Both the position numbers and the translations under genes were made by a program. Of a stretch of DNA of 64,000 nucleotides, positions 52,772 through 64,000 are shown one piece after another. Position 1 is the first letter of the stretch; the number at the start of each line of letters is the position of its first letter. Under the pieces are notes generated by a model, which worked only from the letters and a program-made list of their open reading frames with translations, did no database searches and had not been told where the DNA came from. The stretch comes from Microbacterium sp. Bi121. Lineage in GTDB: Bacteria > Actinomycetota > Actinomycetes > Actinomycetales > Microbacteriaceae. The stretch lies in contig NZ_CAKKLJ010000002.1 in the NCBI RefSeq assembly GCF_918698005.1, positions 372,001 to 436,000 on the forward strand, read 5' to 3'.

Positions 52772-53710
52772 TCAGCTCTCGCGCAGATCCTCGAAGAGCG
52801 CGGTCGAGATGTAGCGCTCACCGGTGTCCGGCATGACGACGACGATGGTCTTGCCTGCGTTCTCCGGCCGAGCCGCGACCTGCAGAGCAGCCGAGAGAGC
52901 CGCACCGGAGGACATGCCGACCAGCAGGCCCTCCTGCGCCGCGAGCTCGCGCGCGAGGCGCAGCGACTCGTCGAACTCGACGGCGATGACCTCATCGAGC
53001 ACCTCGCGATCGAGGACGTCAGGAACGAAGTTCGGGCCGATGCCCTGGATCTTGTGCGGACCGGGGTGGCCCTCGGTCAGAACGGGAGAGTCCTTCGGTT
53101 CGACGGCGATGACCTTCACGTCGGGCTTGGCCGCCTTCAGCGCCTGACCGGTGCCGGTGACCGTGCCGCCGGTGCCGACGCCCGCGATGAAGATGTCGAC
53201 GTCGCCGTCGGTGTCGCGGAGGATCTCCTGCGCCGTGGTCTCGCGGTGGATCTGCGGGTTCGCCGCGTTCTCGAACTGCTTGATCCAGATGGCGCCGGGG
53301 GTGTCGGCGACGATCTTCTTCGTCTCCTCGATCGCTCCGCTCATGCCCTTGGTCGGATCGGTGAGGACGATCTCCGCGCCGAACGCCTTCAGCAGCACTC
53401 GACGCTCCTTCGACATGGATGCCGGCATCGTGAGAATCACCCTGTAGCCGCGGGCAGCCCCCACCATCGCCAGCGCGATGCCGGTGTTGCCGCTGGTCGA
53501 TTCGACGATCGTGCCGCCGGGCTTCAGCTCACCCGATGCCTCCGCGGCGTTGATCATCGCGATGCCGATGCGGTCCTTCACGCTCGACGCGGGGTTGTAG
53601 AACTCGAGTTTCGCGAGCACGGTCGCCCCGACGCCCTCGGTGACGCGGTTCAGGCGCACCAGGGGGGTGTTGCCGAAAGCGGTCGTGATGTCGTCGTGGA
53701 TGCCGGGCAT
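52772..53710 (-). CDS. cysK: Cysteine synthase (O-acetylserine sulfhydrylase)
   Basis: 312-residue PLP enzyme making cysteine from O-acetylserine and sulfide. Lys45 in [11 protein letters not shown] forms the Schiff base; [13 protein letters not shown] and [10 protein letters not shown] bind the substrate and PLP phosphate. GAAAGG precedes the ATG. First gene of cysK-cysE; these two usually bind each other. A TAGGCT (complement of 53746-53751) about 36 bases upstream is a possible -10. Confidence 0.96.
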   Translation of the reverse strand: MPGIHDDITTAFGNTPLVRLNRVTEGVGATVLAKLEFYNPASSVKDRIGIAMINAAEASGELKPGGTIVESTSGNTGIALAMVGAARGYRVILTMPASMSKERRVLLKAFGAEIVLTDPTKGMSGAIEETKKIVADTPGAIWIKQFENAANPQIHRETTAQEILRDTDGDVDIFIAGVGTGGTVTGTGQALKAAKPDVKVIAVEPKDSPVLTEGHPGPHKIQGIGPNFVPDVLDREVLDEVIAVEFDESLRLARELAAQEGLLVGMSSGAALSAALQVAARPENAGKTIVVVMPDTGERYISTALFEDLRES

Positions 53711-53817
53711 GGCTGGCCTTTCGTTCGCGGAACGGGTGCGCTCTCAGCCTATGCGAGCGGATGCAGCGCCGGGGTCAATATGACGGGCTACCCGATGCGA
53801 GGACGTACGCTGAAGGG

Positions 53818-54678
53818 ATGCCCGAACAGACCCTCGCAGCCGCCGTCCGCGCCGCCGCAGAGCGCCTTGCAGCAGCCGGCGTACCGGACCCGGTCGTGGA
53901 CGCCGAGCTGTTGATCGGACACATCCGCGGGCTCCGTCGCGGTGAGGTGCAGGCCGGGATGGTGCGCGGCGATCTGCTCAGCGAGCCGGAGGACGCCGCG
54001 CTCCAGCAGCTGGTCGCCCGGCGTGCCGCCCGCGAACCTCTGCAGCATCTGACGGGCACCGCTCCGTTCCGTCACATCGAGCTCGCCGTCGGCCCCGGAG
54101 TGTTCGTGCCTCGGCCGGAGACCGAGATCGTGGCGCAGTTCGCGATAGACGCGCTGGCGGCGGATGCCGACCCGTCTCCCATCGGGGTCGACCTCTGCAC
54201 CGGCAGCGGAGCGATCGCGCTGGCGATGGCGACGGAGGTGCCGCACTCGCGCGTCTTCGCCGTCGAACTCTCACCCGACGCGCACGTCTGGGCGGCTCGC
54301 AACACCGCTGGAGCCGAGAACCTCTCCCTCGTCCACGGGGACCTCGCCGACACGCTCGGCGAACTCGACGGCACGGCATCCGTCGTCATCTCCAATCCAC
54401 CGTACGTACCCGATGACGCGATCCCGCGGGACCCGGAGGTGCGCCTGCACGACCCGGCGATGGCGCTGTACGGGGGACCGGACGGACTCGACGTCGTGCG
54501 CGTCCTCAGCCGACGGGCGCTCCGGCTGCTGCGTTCGGGGGGAACCCTCGTGATCGAGCACGGCGAGCTGCAGGGAGCGGAGATCCGCACTCTGCTCGAG
54601 GCCGACGGCTGGCGTGCGACGACCACCCACCGCGACCTCGCCCAGCGAGACCGCGCGACCACTGCTCTCAAACCCTGA
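53818..54678 (+). CDS. prmC: Peptide chain release factor N5-glutamine methyltransferase
   Basis: 286-residue SAM-dependent enzyme that methylates the GGQ glutamine of RF1/RF2. N-terminal helical domain with ELLIGHIRGLRRGEV, then FVPRPETEIV, the SAM site GVDLCTGSGAIALAM and the NPPYVP catalytic motif near residue 193. The ATG is six bases after TACGCT (53806-53811), a leaderless pattern. Start of the prmC-tsaC-transferase unit. Confidence 0.95.
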   Translation: MPEQTLAAAVRAAAERLAAAGVPDPVVDAELLIGHIRGLRRGEVQAGMVRGDLLSEPEDAALQQLVARRAAREPLQHLTGTAPFRHIELAVGPGVFVPRPETEIVAQFAIDALAADADPSPIGVDLCTGSGAIALAMATEVPHSRVFAVELSPDAHVWAARNTAGAENLSLVHGDLADTLGELDGTASVVISNPPYVPDDAIPRDPEVRLHDPAMALYGGPDGLDVVRVLSRRALRLLRSGGTLVIEHGELQGAEIRTLLEADGWRATTTHRDLAQRDRATTALKP

Positions 54679-54725
54679 CGCCGAGCCGGGGAGTCTGCGG
54701 TTCGAACCCGTAGACTGTCGACGTC

Positions 54726-55427
54726 ATGTCCTCTCTCTTCGACTGCGGCGACGAGGCTCAGCTGCTCGCCGGAATGCGTCACGCGCGTCAGGCGATCGCC
54801 CGCGGTGAGCTCATCGTGATGCCCACGGACACCGTCTACGGCGTCGCTGCCGACGCTTTCGCGCCGGCTGCGGTGCAGCGTCTGCTCGATGCGAAGGGAC
54901 GCGGCCGCGATCAGCCTCCGCCTGTTCTGGTGGCGGGGCAGTCGGCACTCGCAGCCCTCGTCGAGGAGATCCCCGAACCCGTCCAGCGTCTGGTCGACGA
55001 ATTCTGGCCGGGCGGACTGACGATCGTGCTCCCGGCGCAGCCCTCCCTTTCGTGGGACCTCGGAGACACGCTCGGCACCGTCGCGGTTCGCATGCCCGAC
55101 CAGCGGGTCGCTCTCGAACTGCTGGCAGAGACCGGTCCGCTCGCGGTCTCGAGCGCCAACCTCACCGGCAAGGCCGCAGCGATCTCGGCCGCGGACGCGC
55201 AGGGCATGCTCGGCGACAGCGTCGCGGTGTACCTCGACGGCGGATACAGCGAGACCGGCGTCGCCTCCACGATCATCGACGCGACGTCGCTGGTACGACG
55301 GGGCGCGGATGCCGCGATCGAGCCGCGCGTGCGGGTGCTGCGAGAAGGCGCCGTCACCCGGCGCCGACTCGAAAGCATCCTCGGCGATCTGCTCGAGCCG
55401 GAGGACGCGGCGGACGGCGCGGCGTGA
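54726..55427 (+). CDS. tsaC: L-threonylcarbamoyladenylate synthase (Sua5/YciO/YrdC family)
   Basis: 233-residue enzyme making threonylcarbamoyl-AMP for t6A37 of tRNA. YrdC-domain motifs: ELIVMPTDTVYGVAADA, RDQPPPVLVA, FWPGGLTIVLP, TVAVRMPD and SSANLTGKA. It lacks the C-terminal Sua5 domain, so it is the short form. TAGACT (54711-54716) lies nine bases before the ATG. The next gene starts inside its stop (GTGA). Confidence 0.93.
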   Translation: MSSLFDCGDEAQLLAGMRHARQAIARGELIVMPTDTVYGVAADAFAPAAVQRLLDAKGRGRDQPPPVLVAGQSALAALVEEIPEPVQRLVDEFWPGGLTIVLPAQPSLSWDLGDTLGTVAVRMPDQRVALELLAETGPLAVSSANLTGKAAAISAADAQGMLGDSVAVYLDGGYSETGVASTIIDATSLVRRGADAAIEPRVRVLREGAVTRRRLESILGDLLEPEDAADGAA

Positions 55428-56587
55428 AGCAGTACCTCTTCACGATCATCCTGACGGCAACCATCACGTTCGTGATGTCCTGGGCCGTCTGGCAGCTCAG
55501 CCTCCGATTCAAGCTCTACCCCGGCATCAGGGAGCGCGACGTCCACACGACCCCGACGCCGCGGCTCGGGGGAGTGGCGATGTTCCTCGGCATCGCCGCC
55601 GCCGTCGGCGTATCAGCGGCCAATCCCTTCTTCAGCATCATCTGGGTCCCGCCTCAGACCATGTGGGCGATCCTGGGCGCCGCGCTTCTGATCGCGATCA
55701 TCGGCGTCATCGACGATCTGTGGGACCTGGACTGGATGATCAAGCTCGGCGCGCAGTTCCTCGCGGCGGGGATCATCACGGTCGTCGGCGGTCTGCAGAT
55801 CCTCTCGCTCCCGCTGGGGGAGATGGTCATCGTCTCCAGCTGGTTGAGCATCGCCGTGACGATGATCGCGATCGTCGTCGTCATGAACGCGGTGAACTTC
55901 ATCGACGGACTCGACGGCCTGGTCGCCGGCGTCTGCCTCATCGCGAACGGCGTGTTCTTCGCGTACTCGTTCATCCTCACGCGCGACTCGGGCGCTTCGA
56001 GCTACTTCAACCTCGCATCGTTCATCGCTGCAGTCCTGATCGGCGCGTGCATCGGCTTCCTGCCGCTGAACTGGAGCCCCGCGAAGCTGTTCATGGGCGA
56101 CTCGGGCGCGCTGGTCATGGGACTGCTCATGGCGACGTCGGCGATCTCCCTGACCGGCCAGATGTCCTCGGCCGCGATGGACCCGGAGGAATTCGGGCGC
56201 TCCCAGCTGCTCGGTGCTTTCATCCCGATCCTGCTCCCGCTGGTCGTCGTGATCCTCCCGCTGCTGGACTTCGGTCTCGCCGTCTTCCGGCGGATGAGCG
56301 CCGGTCGCTCGCCGTTCGCACCTGACCGCAAGCACCTCCATCACCGCATGCTGGATCTCGGGCACCGCGACCGCGACGCCGTCCTGATCTTCTACGCCTG
56401 GACGGCAGTGATCTCACTCGCCGTGCTGCTGATGTACGTCGGATCCCGCGAGGACTGGCCGGGCCAGTACCTGCCGGGCGTTGCGTTCGGAGTCGTCGGC
56501 GCCGCTGCCTGTCTGACAGTGACCCTTCTGCCCTCCCATCGCGCATCGAGCGCGCCGGAGCCGACCCCATCCCTGGAGACCCGATGA
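55424..56587 (+). CDS. Undecaprenyl-phosphate sugar-1-phosphate transferase (WecA/TagO-like)
   Basis: 387-residue integral membrane enzyme with about eleven spans that loads a GlcNAc-1-phosphate-type sugar onto the lipid carrier to begin teichoic acid, arabinogalactan or similar glycan synthesis. Motifs: TPTPRLGGVAMF, IGVIDDLWDLDWMIKLG with the DD pair, NFIDGLDGLVAGV, FMGDSGALVMG and the HLHHRM loop diagnostic of the WecA/TagO branch rather than MraY. GTG start overlapping tsaC. It overlaps the following AtpI-like gene by four bases. Confidence 0.92.
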   Translation: MKQYLFTIILTATITFVMSWAVWQLSLRFKLYPGIRERDVHTTPTPRLGGVAMFLGIAAAVGVSAANPFFSIIWVPPQTMWAILGAALLIAIIGVIDDLWDLDWMIKLGAQFLAAGIITVVGGLQILSLPLGEMVIVSSWLSIAVTMIAIVVVMNAVNFIDGLDGLVAGVCLIANGVFFAYSFILTRDSGASSYFNLASFIAAVLIGACIGFLPLNWSPAKLFMGDSGALVMGLLMATSAISLTGQMSSAAMDPEEFGRSQLLGAFIPILLPLVVVILPLLDFGLAVFRRMSAGRSPFAPDRKHLHHRMLDLGHRDRDAVLIFYAWTAVISLAVLLMYVGSREDWPGQYLPGVAFGVVGAAACLTVTLLPSHRASSAPEPTPSLETR

Positions 56588-57069
56588 GCGATTCACCCGC
56601 CCAGCCCACCGCCCCGGCCATCAATCCGGTGCTGCGGACCGTCCTGCTCTGGACGGGCATCGCAGCAGCGGCGCTGATCATCCTCGGGGGAGGCATCGGC
56701 TATCTCGTCGCCGGCTCTGACGGGCTCTGGAGCGGTCTGACCGGTGTCGGACTCGCCGTCGTCTTCCTGGCGCTCACGCCGATCAGCGTGCTCATCGCCA
56801 ACCGCTTCTACGGTCGCGAGATGTTCGCGACCGTCTTCTTCGGGATCGTCATGGGCGGGTGGCTGCTCAAGCTCGTCATCTTCATCGTCGCCATCGTGAT
56901 CCTCCGCGGCCAGAGCTGGGTCGTGCCCGCCGTCATCTTCCTCTCGCTCGTCGCGGGGATCGTCGTGAGTCTCGTCATCGACGCTGTCGCATTCAGCCGA
57001 CTCCGAGTGCCGCACGTGTCGGACGTGACGCTTCCGACGAGCGATCCGGAAGCGCGCGAGGATTCGTGA
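56584..57069 (+). CDS. AtpI-like small membrane protein
   Basis: 161-residue protein with four hydrophobic spans located immediately before atpB, the position of AtpI (a Mg2+/assembly-related protein) in many operons. Sequence similarity to AtpI is weak by eye, so the name rests mainly on context and topology. It ends about 134 bases before atpB. The ATG overlaps the transferase stop (ATGA). Confidence 0.7.
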   Translation: MSDSPAQPTAPAINPVLRTVLLWTGIAAAALIILGGGIGYLVAGSDGLWSGLTGVGLAVVFLALTPISVLIANRFYGREMFATVFFGIVMGGWLLKLVIFIVAIVILRGQSWVVPAVIFLSLVAGIVVSLVIDAVAFSRLRVPHVSDVTLPTSDPEAREDS

Positions 57070-57203
57070 GCCTGAAAAAATCTTGATAGTCTGAATCCGG
57101 GTTCGCTGAGCGACTTCCTGCGTCGTGCGAGAAATCCCGACTCAGCTCGAATCCCTCACCAAATCTTCGCGTCGATCTTGATCGATGCCCAGAAGCTGGA
57201 GCA
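57070..57203 (+). promoter_or_regulatory. Leader and possible promoter of the ATP synthase operon
   Basis: 134 bases without a gene, AT-richer than its surroundings. A plausible promoter reads TCGTGA, 17 bases, TAGTCT at its 5' end. A near-palindrome TCGATC-TT-GATCGA (57172-57185) lies 18 bases before the atpB ATG. Neither is proven. Confidence 0.35.
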
Positions 57204-58007
57204 ATGTTGACTCACGCCGGGAGCCTCCTCGTCCGATTCGCAACGGATGAATTCCACCCACCGTCGATCGCGGAATTCTTCCCGGAGATCCTCTTCAACA
57301 TCGGCCCGCTCGCGGTGCACCGCATCCACCTGGTGCAGTTCCTCGCGACCCTCGTCGTCGTGCTCATCCTCTGGCTCGGCACCCGCAAGCTGAAGCTGGT
57401 CCCCGGTCGTGGACAGGCTCTGCTCGAGATGGGCTTCGACCTCGTCCGCGTCAACATCGCGCACGACATGATCGGGAAGAAGGACGGCGACAGGTTCCTG
57501 CCGCTGCTGACCACCATCTTCTTCATGGTGCTCTTCTTCAACATCACCGGCGTCATCCCGTTCCTGAACATCGCAGGAACGAGCATCATCGCAGTTCCGC
57601 TCCTGCTCGCGGTGATCTCCTACGTCACCTTCATCTACGCCGGTGTGCGCAAGAGCCCGTGGGGCTTCATCCGCAACTCGCTCTTCCCTCCCGGCGTTCC
57701 GCCGGCGCTGTACATCATCGTCGCGCCGCTGGAGTTCATCTCGACGTTCATCGTCCGTCCGGTCACGCTCACGCTGCGACTGCTGATGAACATGATGGTC
57801 GGCCACCTCATGCTGGTGCTCTTCTTCGCGGCGACCCAGTTCTTCATCTTCTCGATGGGCGGCTTCTGGACGGTGCTGGGTGCGGGAACGCTAGCCTTCG
57901 GCTTCGCCTTCACGGCCTTCGAGATCCTGGTGGCCTTCCTCCAGGCGTACGTCTTCACCATCCTCACCGCGGTCTACATCCAGCTCGCAGTCGCGGAAGA
58001 ACACTAA
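57204..58007 (+). CDS. atpB: F1Fo ATP synthase subunit a
   Basis: 267-residue membrane subunit forming the proton half-channels of Fo. Typical C-terminal spans; the essential Arg lies in RPVTLTLRLLMNMMVGHLMLVL. It opens the operon with the usual order B-E-F-H-A-G-D-C. GGAG lies just before the ATG. Confidence 0.97.
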   Translation: MLTHAGSLLVRFATDEFHPPSIAEFFPEILFNIGPLAVHRIHLVQFLATLVVVLILWLGTRKLKLVPGRGQALLEMGFDLVRVNIAHDMIGKKDGDRFLPLLTTIFFMVLFFNITGVIPFLNIAGTSIIAVPLLLAVISYVTFIYAGVRKSPWGFIRNSLFPPGVPPALYIIVAPLEFISTFIVRPVTLTLRLLMNMMVGHLMLVLFFAATQFFIFSMGGFWTVLGAGTLAFGFAFTAFEILVAFLQAYVFTILTAVYIQLAVAEEH

Positions 58008-58018
58008 ACACAGCTAGC

Positions 58019-58036
58019 GGGGAGCCCCGGCTCCCC
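58019..58036 (+). promoter_or_regulatory. Hairpin between atpB and atpE
   Basis: GGGGAGCC (58019-58026), CC, GGCTCCCC (58029-58036): an 8-bp inverted repeat in the atpB-atpE gap, 20 bases before the atpE GTG. It could protect or process mRNA so that subunit c is made in excess of subunit a. Confidence 0.5.
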
Positions 58037-58044
58037 AACAATGA

Positions 58045-58305
<261 letters not shown>

Positions 58306-58333
58306 TCCCTCCCACCACACGTAAGGAGACAGG

Positions 58334-58885
58334 ATGCTGAACGCTCTTGTCACGCTCGCAGCCGAGGAGGCGGAGCACAATCCGCTTCTTCCGGCGATGT
58401 ACGACATCGTCTGGTCCGCGGTCTGCTTCGTCATCATCCTGCTCGTGGCGTGGAAGGTCGCACTTCCGAACGTGGCGAAGATGCTCGACGAGCGCTCCGC
58501 CGCGATCGAGGGCAACATCGCCAAGGCCGATGAGGCGCAGAAGCAGGCGGAGGCGGCTCTTGAGGAGTACACCCGTCAGCTCGCCGAGGCACGCACCGAG
58601 GCCGGTCAGATCCGCGAGTCCGCTCGCGAGGACGGCAAGAAGATCATCGCCGAGGCCAAGGAGTCAGCGACCACCGAGGCTGCTCGCGTCACCGCGGCTG
58701 CGCAGACCCAGCTCGAGGCAGAACGTCAGTCGACGCTCGTCGCCCTGCGCTCCGAGGTAGGCACGCTCGCGATCGACCTCGCCGGTGGCGTGGTCGGAGA
58801 GACGCTGTCCGATGACGCTCGCGCCACCGCGGTCGTGGACCGCTTCCTCGCAGACCTCGAAGCCTCAGAGAAGGCGGCCAAGTAA
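58334..58885 (+). CDS. atpF: F1Fo ATP synthase subunit b
   Basis: 183-residue stalk subunit: one membrane span (about residues 22-44, MYDIVWSAVCFVIILLVAWKV) then a long charged helix that dimerises and reaches subunit delta. AAGGAGA precedes the ATG. Its stop shares a base with the atpH start (TAATG). Confidence 0.96.
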   Translation: MLNALVTLAAEEAEHNPLLPAMYDIVWSAVCFVIILLVAWKVALPNVAKMLDERSAAIEGNIAKADEAQKQAEAALEEYTRQLAEARTEAGQIRESAREDGKKIIAEAKESATTEAARVTAAAQTQLEAERQSTLVALRSEVGTLAIDLAGGVVGETLSDDARATAVVDRFLADLEASEKAAK

Positions 58886-59673
58886 TGGGCAGCGCGACCA
58901 CTCAGGCACTCGCGGCTTCGACGGCGGCTCTCGCTCAGGCGAAGGGCGTCACCCTCGATACGGCCGGTGAGCTGTTCACCGCTGCGCGTCTTGTGGGCGA
59001 ATCCGGTCAGCTGAGCGGCGCGCTTGCGGATCCTGCTGCTCCAGCAGGCCTGCGCGAGACGCTCGTCGCGTCGGTCTTCGCCGGTATGTCTGACGCGACC
59101 CGGCAGGTCATCACGACCGCTGTCGGGCAGCGCTGGTCGGATGCCGACGGACTCGTCGACGGCATCGAGGAGCTCGCCATTCGCGCAACGGCGATCGCAG
59201 AGCCTTCTGCCGACATCGAGGGGGAGCTGTTCTCCTTCCTCGGCGTCGTCGCCTCGAACGCGGAACTCGAGCTCGCGCTCGGCGGCCGTCTCGGTGACAA
59301 CACCGCGAAGGGCGCCCTCGTCGAGAAGCTGCTCGGCGGCAAGGCGGGAGCACCGACCGTGCTCATCGTCTCGTCACTGGTGCGCCAGCCCCGCGGACGC
59401 CGCGTGCGCCAGCTGCTGAACCGGGCGATGAAGATCGTCTCGGCACAGGGCGGTCGCATCGTGGCCACGGTTCACACGGCTACGCCGCTGTCGACCACGC
59501 AGCGCACCCGACTCAGCGACGCACTGGCAGCCCGCTATGAAGGCGCTGTCTCGATCAACGAAGTGATCGACCCCACGGTCGTGGGCGGACTGCGTGTGCA
59601 GGTCGCCGACGACGTCATCGACGGCAGCATCTCCGCGCGGCTCGCCGAACTTCGACAGAAGCTCGCGGGCTAA
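58885..59673 (+). CDS. atpH: F1Fo ATP synthase subunit delta
   Basis: 262-residue peripheral-stalk subunit connecting b to the top of F1. The actinobacterial-length form, longer than the ~180-residue E. coli protein, with the C-terminal [26 protein letters not shown] end (here [20 protein letters not shown]) at about residues 230-250. Start overlaps the atpF stop. Confidence 0.95.
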   Translation: MGSATTQALAASTAALAQAKGVTLDTAGELFTAARLVGESGQLSGALADPAAPAGLRETLVASVFAGMSDATRQVITTAVGQRWSDADGLVDGIEELAIRATAIAEPSADIEGELFSFLGVVASNAELELALGGRLGDNTAKGALVEKLLGGKAGAPTVLIVSSLVRQPRGRRVRQLLNRAMKIVSAQGGRIVATVHTATPLSTTQRTRLSDALAARYEGAVSINEVIDPTVVGGLRVQVADDVIDGSISARLAELRQKLAG

Positions 59674-59720
59674 TACGACTTCGCGCGGGAAACCGCGCAC
59701 CCAGATACAAAGGGAAGACA

Positions 59721-61361
59721 ATGGCAGAACTTTCGATCAGCCCCGACGTCATCCGTGACGCGCTGAAGGACTTCGCCGCTGCGTACGAGCCCACCGGCGC
59801 GGCAGCTACCGAGGTCGGCACCGTCGTGGACGCTGCGGACGGCATCGCCCACATCGAGGGCCTGCCCGGCGTCATGGCGAACGAGCTCCTCACGTTCGCC
59901 AACGGAACGCAGGGCCTCGCACTGAACCTCGACGAGCACGAGATCGGCACGGTCGTCCTCGGCGACTTCGCCGGCATCGAGGCCGGTCAGGAAGTTCGCC
60001 GCACCGGCGAGGTCCTCTCGGTCGCGATCGGCGACGGCTACCTCGGCCGCGTGGTCGATCCGCTCGGCAACCCGATCGACGGCCTCGGCGAGGTCGCCAC
60101 CACGGGTCGCCGCGAGCTCGAACTGCAGGCGCCTGGCGTCATGCAGCGCAAGAGCGTGCACGAGCCGATGCAGACCGGCATCAAGGCCATCGACGCCATG
60201 ATCCCCGTCGGTCGTGGTCAGCGTCAGCTGATCATCGGCGACCGCCAGACCGGCAAGACGGCCATCGCGATCGACACGATCATCAACCAGAAGGCCAACT
60301 GGGAGTCCGGAGACGTCAACAAGCAGGTTCGCTGCATCTACGTCGCCATCGGTCAGAAGGGCTCCACGATCGCCTCCGTCAAGGGCGCGCTCGAGGACGC
60401 CGGTGCGATGGAGTACACCACCATCGTCGCTGCTCCCGCTTCCGACCCGGCCGGCTTCAAGTACATCGCGCCCTACACGGGCTCGGCCATCGGCCAGCAC
60501 TGGATGTACGAGGGCAAGCATGTCCTGATCATCTTCGACGACCTGTCGAAGCAGGCCGAGGCGTACCGCGCCGTGTCACTGCTGCTGCGTCGTCCGCCGG
60601 GACGCGAGGCGTACCCCGGTGACGTCTTCTACCTGCACTCCCGTCTGCTGGAGCGCTGCGCGAAGCTGTCCGACGAGCTGGGTGCCGGTTCCATGACGGG
60701 TCTGCCGATCATCGAGACCAAGGCAAACGACGTCTCGGCGTACATTCCGACCAACGTGATCTCGATCACCGACGGCCAGATCTTCCTGCAGTCCGACCTC
60801 TTCAACGCCAACCAGCGCCCGGCGGTCGACGTGGGAATCTCGGTTTCGCGAGTCGGTGGTGACGCTCAGGTCAAGAGCATCAAGAAGGTCTCCGGAACGT
60901 TGAAGCTCGAGCTCGCGCAGTACCGCTCGCTCGAGGCCTTCGCGATGTTCGCGAGCGACCTCGACGCGGCATCCCGTCGCCAGCTCGACCGCGGCGCGCG
61001 ACTGACCGAGCTGCTCAAGCAGCCTCAGTACTCGCCGTACCCGGTCGAGGACCAGGTCGTCTCGATCTGGGCCGGCACCAACGGCAAGCTCGACACGATC
61101 GAGGTCTCGGACGTGCTGCGCTTCGAGCGTGAGCTTCTGGACCACCTGCGTCGCAACACCACCGTGCTCGACACGCTGCGTGAGACGAACGTGCTCAGCG
61201 ACGACACCGTCGCAGAGCTCGACAAGCAGGTCGATGCGTTCATCCTCGAGTTCCAGGGTGGCAAGGGCCAGTCCATCGGCGCCGTCGGCAACGAGGAGCA
61301 CGCCGCGCAGGATGTGGACGACGTCAACCAGGAGAAGATCGTCAAGGGTCGTCGCGCGTAA
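59721..61361 (+). CDS. atpA: F1Fo ATP synthase subunit alpha
   Basis: 546-residue nucleotide-binding, non-catalytic F1 subunit. P-loop [15 protein letters not shown], Walker [18 protein letters not shown] and the ALLL-type [10 protein letters not shown] block. AAGGGAAG before the ATG. Confidence 0.97.
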   Translation: MAELSISPDVIRDALKDFAAAYEPTGAAATEVGTVVDAADGIAHIEGLPGVMANELLTFANGTQGLALNLDEHEIGTVVLGDFAGIEAGQEVRRTGEVLSVAIGDGYLGRVVDPLGNPIDGLGEVATTGRRELELQAPGVMQRKSVHEPMQTGIKAIDAMIPVGRGQRQLIIGDRQTGKTAIAIDTIINQKANWESGDVNKQVRCIYVAIGQKGSTIASVKGALEDAGAMEYTTIVAAPASDPAGFKYIAPYTGSAIGQHWMYEGKHVLIIFDDLSKQAEAYRAVSLLLRRPPGREAYPGDVFYLHSRLLERCAKLSDELGAGSMTGLPIIETKANDVSAYIPTNVISITDGQIFLQSDLFNANQRPAVDVGISVSRVGGDAQVKSIKKVSGTLKLELAQYRSLEAFAMFASDLDAASRRQLDRGARLTELLKQPQYSPYPVEDQVVSIWAGTNGKLDTIEVSDVLRFERELLDHLRRNTTVLDTLRETNVLSDDTVAELDKQVDAFILEFQGGKGQSIGAVGNEEHAAQDVDDVNQEKIVKGRRA

Positions 61362-61378
61362 GGCGCGGGTACTGAACC

Positions 61379-63756
<2,378 letters not shown>

Positions 63757-63758
63757 TC

Positions 63759-64000
63759 ATGGCATTGCAGGTCAGCCTCGTCTCCGCGGACGCGGAGGTC
63801 TGGACGGGAGAGGCTTCGCTCGTCGTCGCCAAGACCGTCGAGGGCGAGATCGGCATCATGACCGGCCACGAGCCGATCCTCGCGATCCTCGCCGAGGGCG
63901 AGGTCCGCATCACGCAGCTGGACGGCACGAAGGTGCTCGCCAACGCTCAGGACGGTTTCCTCTCGATGGAGGGCAGCCAGCTCACGATCGTCGCCGGCAA
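63759..64000 (+). CDS. atpC: F1Fo ATP synthase subunit epsilon (5' part, runs off window)
   Basis: First 80 codons of the epsilon subunit, which regulates F1: LQVSLVSADAEVWTGEASLVVAKTVEGEIGIMTGHEPILAIL matches the N-terminal beta-sandwich. The start ATG lies two bases after the atpD stop; a weak AAGGAGAAC is within atpD. The C-terminal helical hairpin is outside the window. Confidence 0.95.
   Translation, partial: MALQVSLVSADAEVWTGEASLVVAKTVEGEIGIMTGHEPILAILAEGEVRITQLDGTKVLANAQDGFLSMEGSQLTIVAG

Overview
The window looks like a chromosomal segment of a high-G+C actinobacterium of the family Microbacteriaceae, most likely Microbacterium or a close relative. The basis is the very high G+C content, a Kgd-type 2-oxoglutarate decarboxylase, a GuaB1-type enzyme, an Ala/Arg-rich N-terminal extension on Rho, and an actinobacterial gene order running argS, lysA, hom, thrB, rho, prfA, prmC, tsaC, a lipid-carrier sugar-phosphate transferase and atpB-E-F-H-A-G-D-C. 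It reads as core chromosome: no insertion sequence, prophage, CRISPR array or rRNA operon was seen, and every main gene reads through without a frameshift. No stretch longer than about 170 bases lacks a gene; the longest gaps are the rho leader (48527-48693), the divergent gap at 23631-23794 and the kgd/guaB1 gap (3208-3363).

Layout. 1-12.7 kb: kgd (runs off the left edge), guaB1, two overlapping CNNM/CorC-type membrane proteins behind a possible 23-residue leader peptide, an old-yellow-enzyme oxidoreductase, NADHX dehydratase with an overlapping glycosyltransferase-87-like membrane protein, a thiamine-binding-type small protein, an MFS exporter and a Nudix hydrolase. 12.7-17.7 kb: methionine synthesis by direct sulfhydrylation (metX, metY) with a large hairpin between the genes, an SDR enzyme, ung and a GNAT acetyltransferase. 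17.6-23.6 kb: a complete peptide-type ABC importer (two ATPases, two permeases, a lipoprotein) and an alpha/beta hydrolase. 23.8-29.4 kb: a glycosyltransferase convergent with a membrane acyltransferase, an AhpD-like protein overlapping a tyrosine phosphatase, an iron-box-controlled SIP-domain protein, an HExxH protein and an arginase-family protein. 29.5-32.4 kb: PspA plus a secreted TPM-domain coiled-coil protein, a likely envelope-stress pair.

32.5-41.1 kb: DUF3097, trmB, a CPBP protease-like protein, DUF1304, a GyrI-like protein, a serine hydrolase, threonine synthase, a nucleotidyltransferase, a coiled-coil protein, tRNA-Arg(CCG) and an SGNH hydrolase. 41.2-51.8 kb: argS, DUF2993, YihY, then lysA-hom-thrB, rho and prfA. 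51.8-56.6 kb: a small membrane protein, cysK-cysE, then prmC, tsaC and a WecA/TagO-like transferase. 56.6-64 kb: an AtpI-like protein and the F1Fo ATP synthase operon, cut off in atpC at the right edge.

Functional links. cysE-cysK and metX-metY both feed sulfur assimilation. lysA, hom, thrB and the separately placed thrC serve the aspartate family. rho, prfA, prmC, tsaC, trmB and argS serve gene expression. The most general regulatory signal is that about two dozen genes start 6-9 bases after a -10-like hexamer of the type TANNNT, which points to widespread leaderless transcription. A second window-wide signal is over-use of the hexamer GCATCC/GGATGC, including Ala-Ser very often written as GCA TCC.
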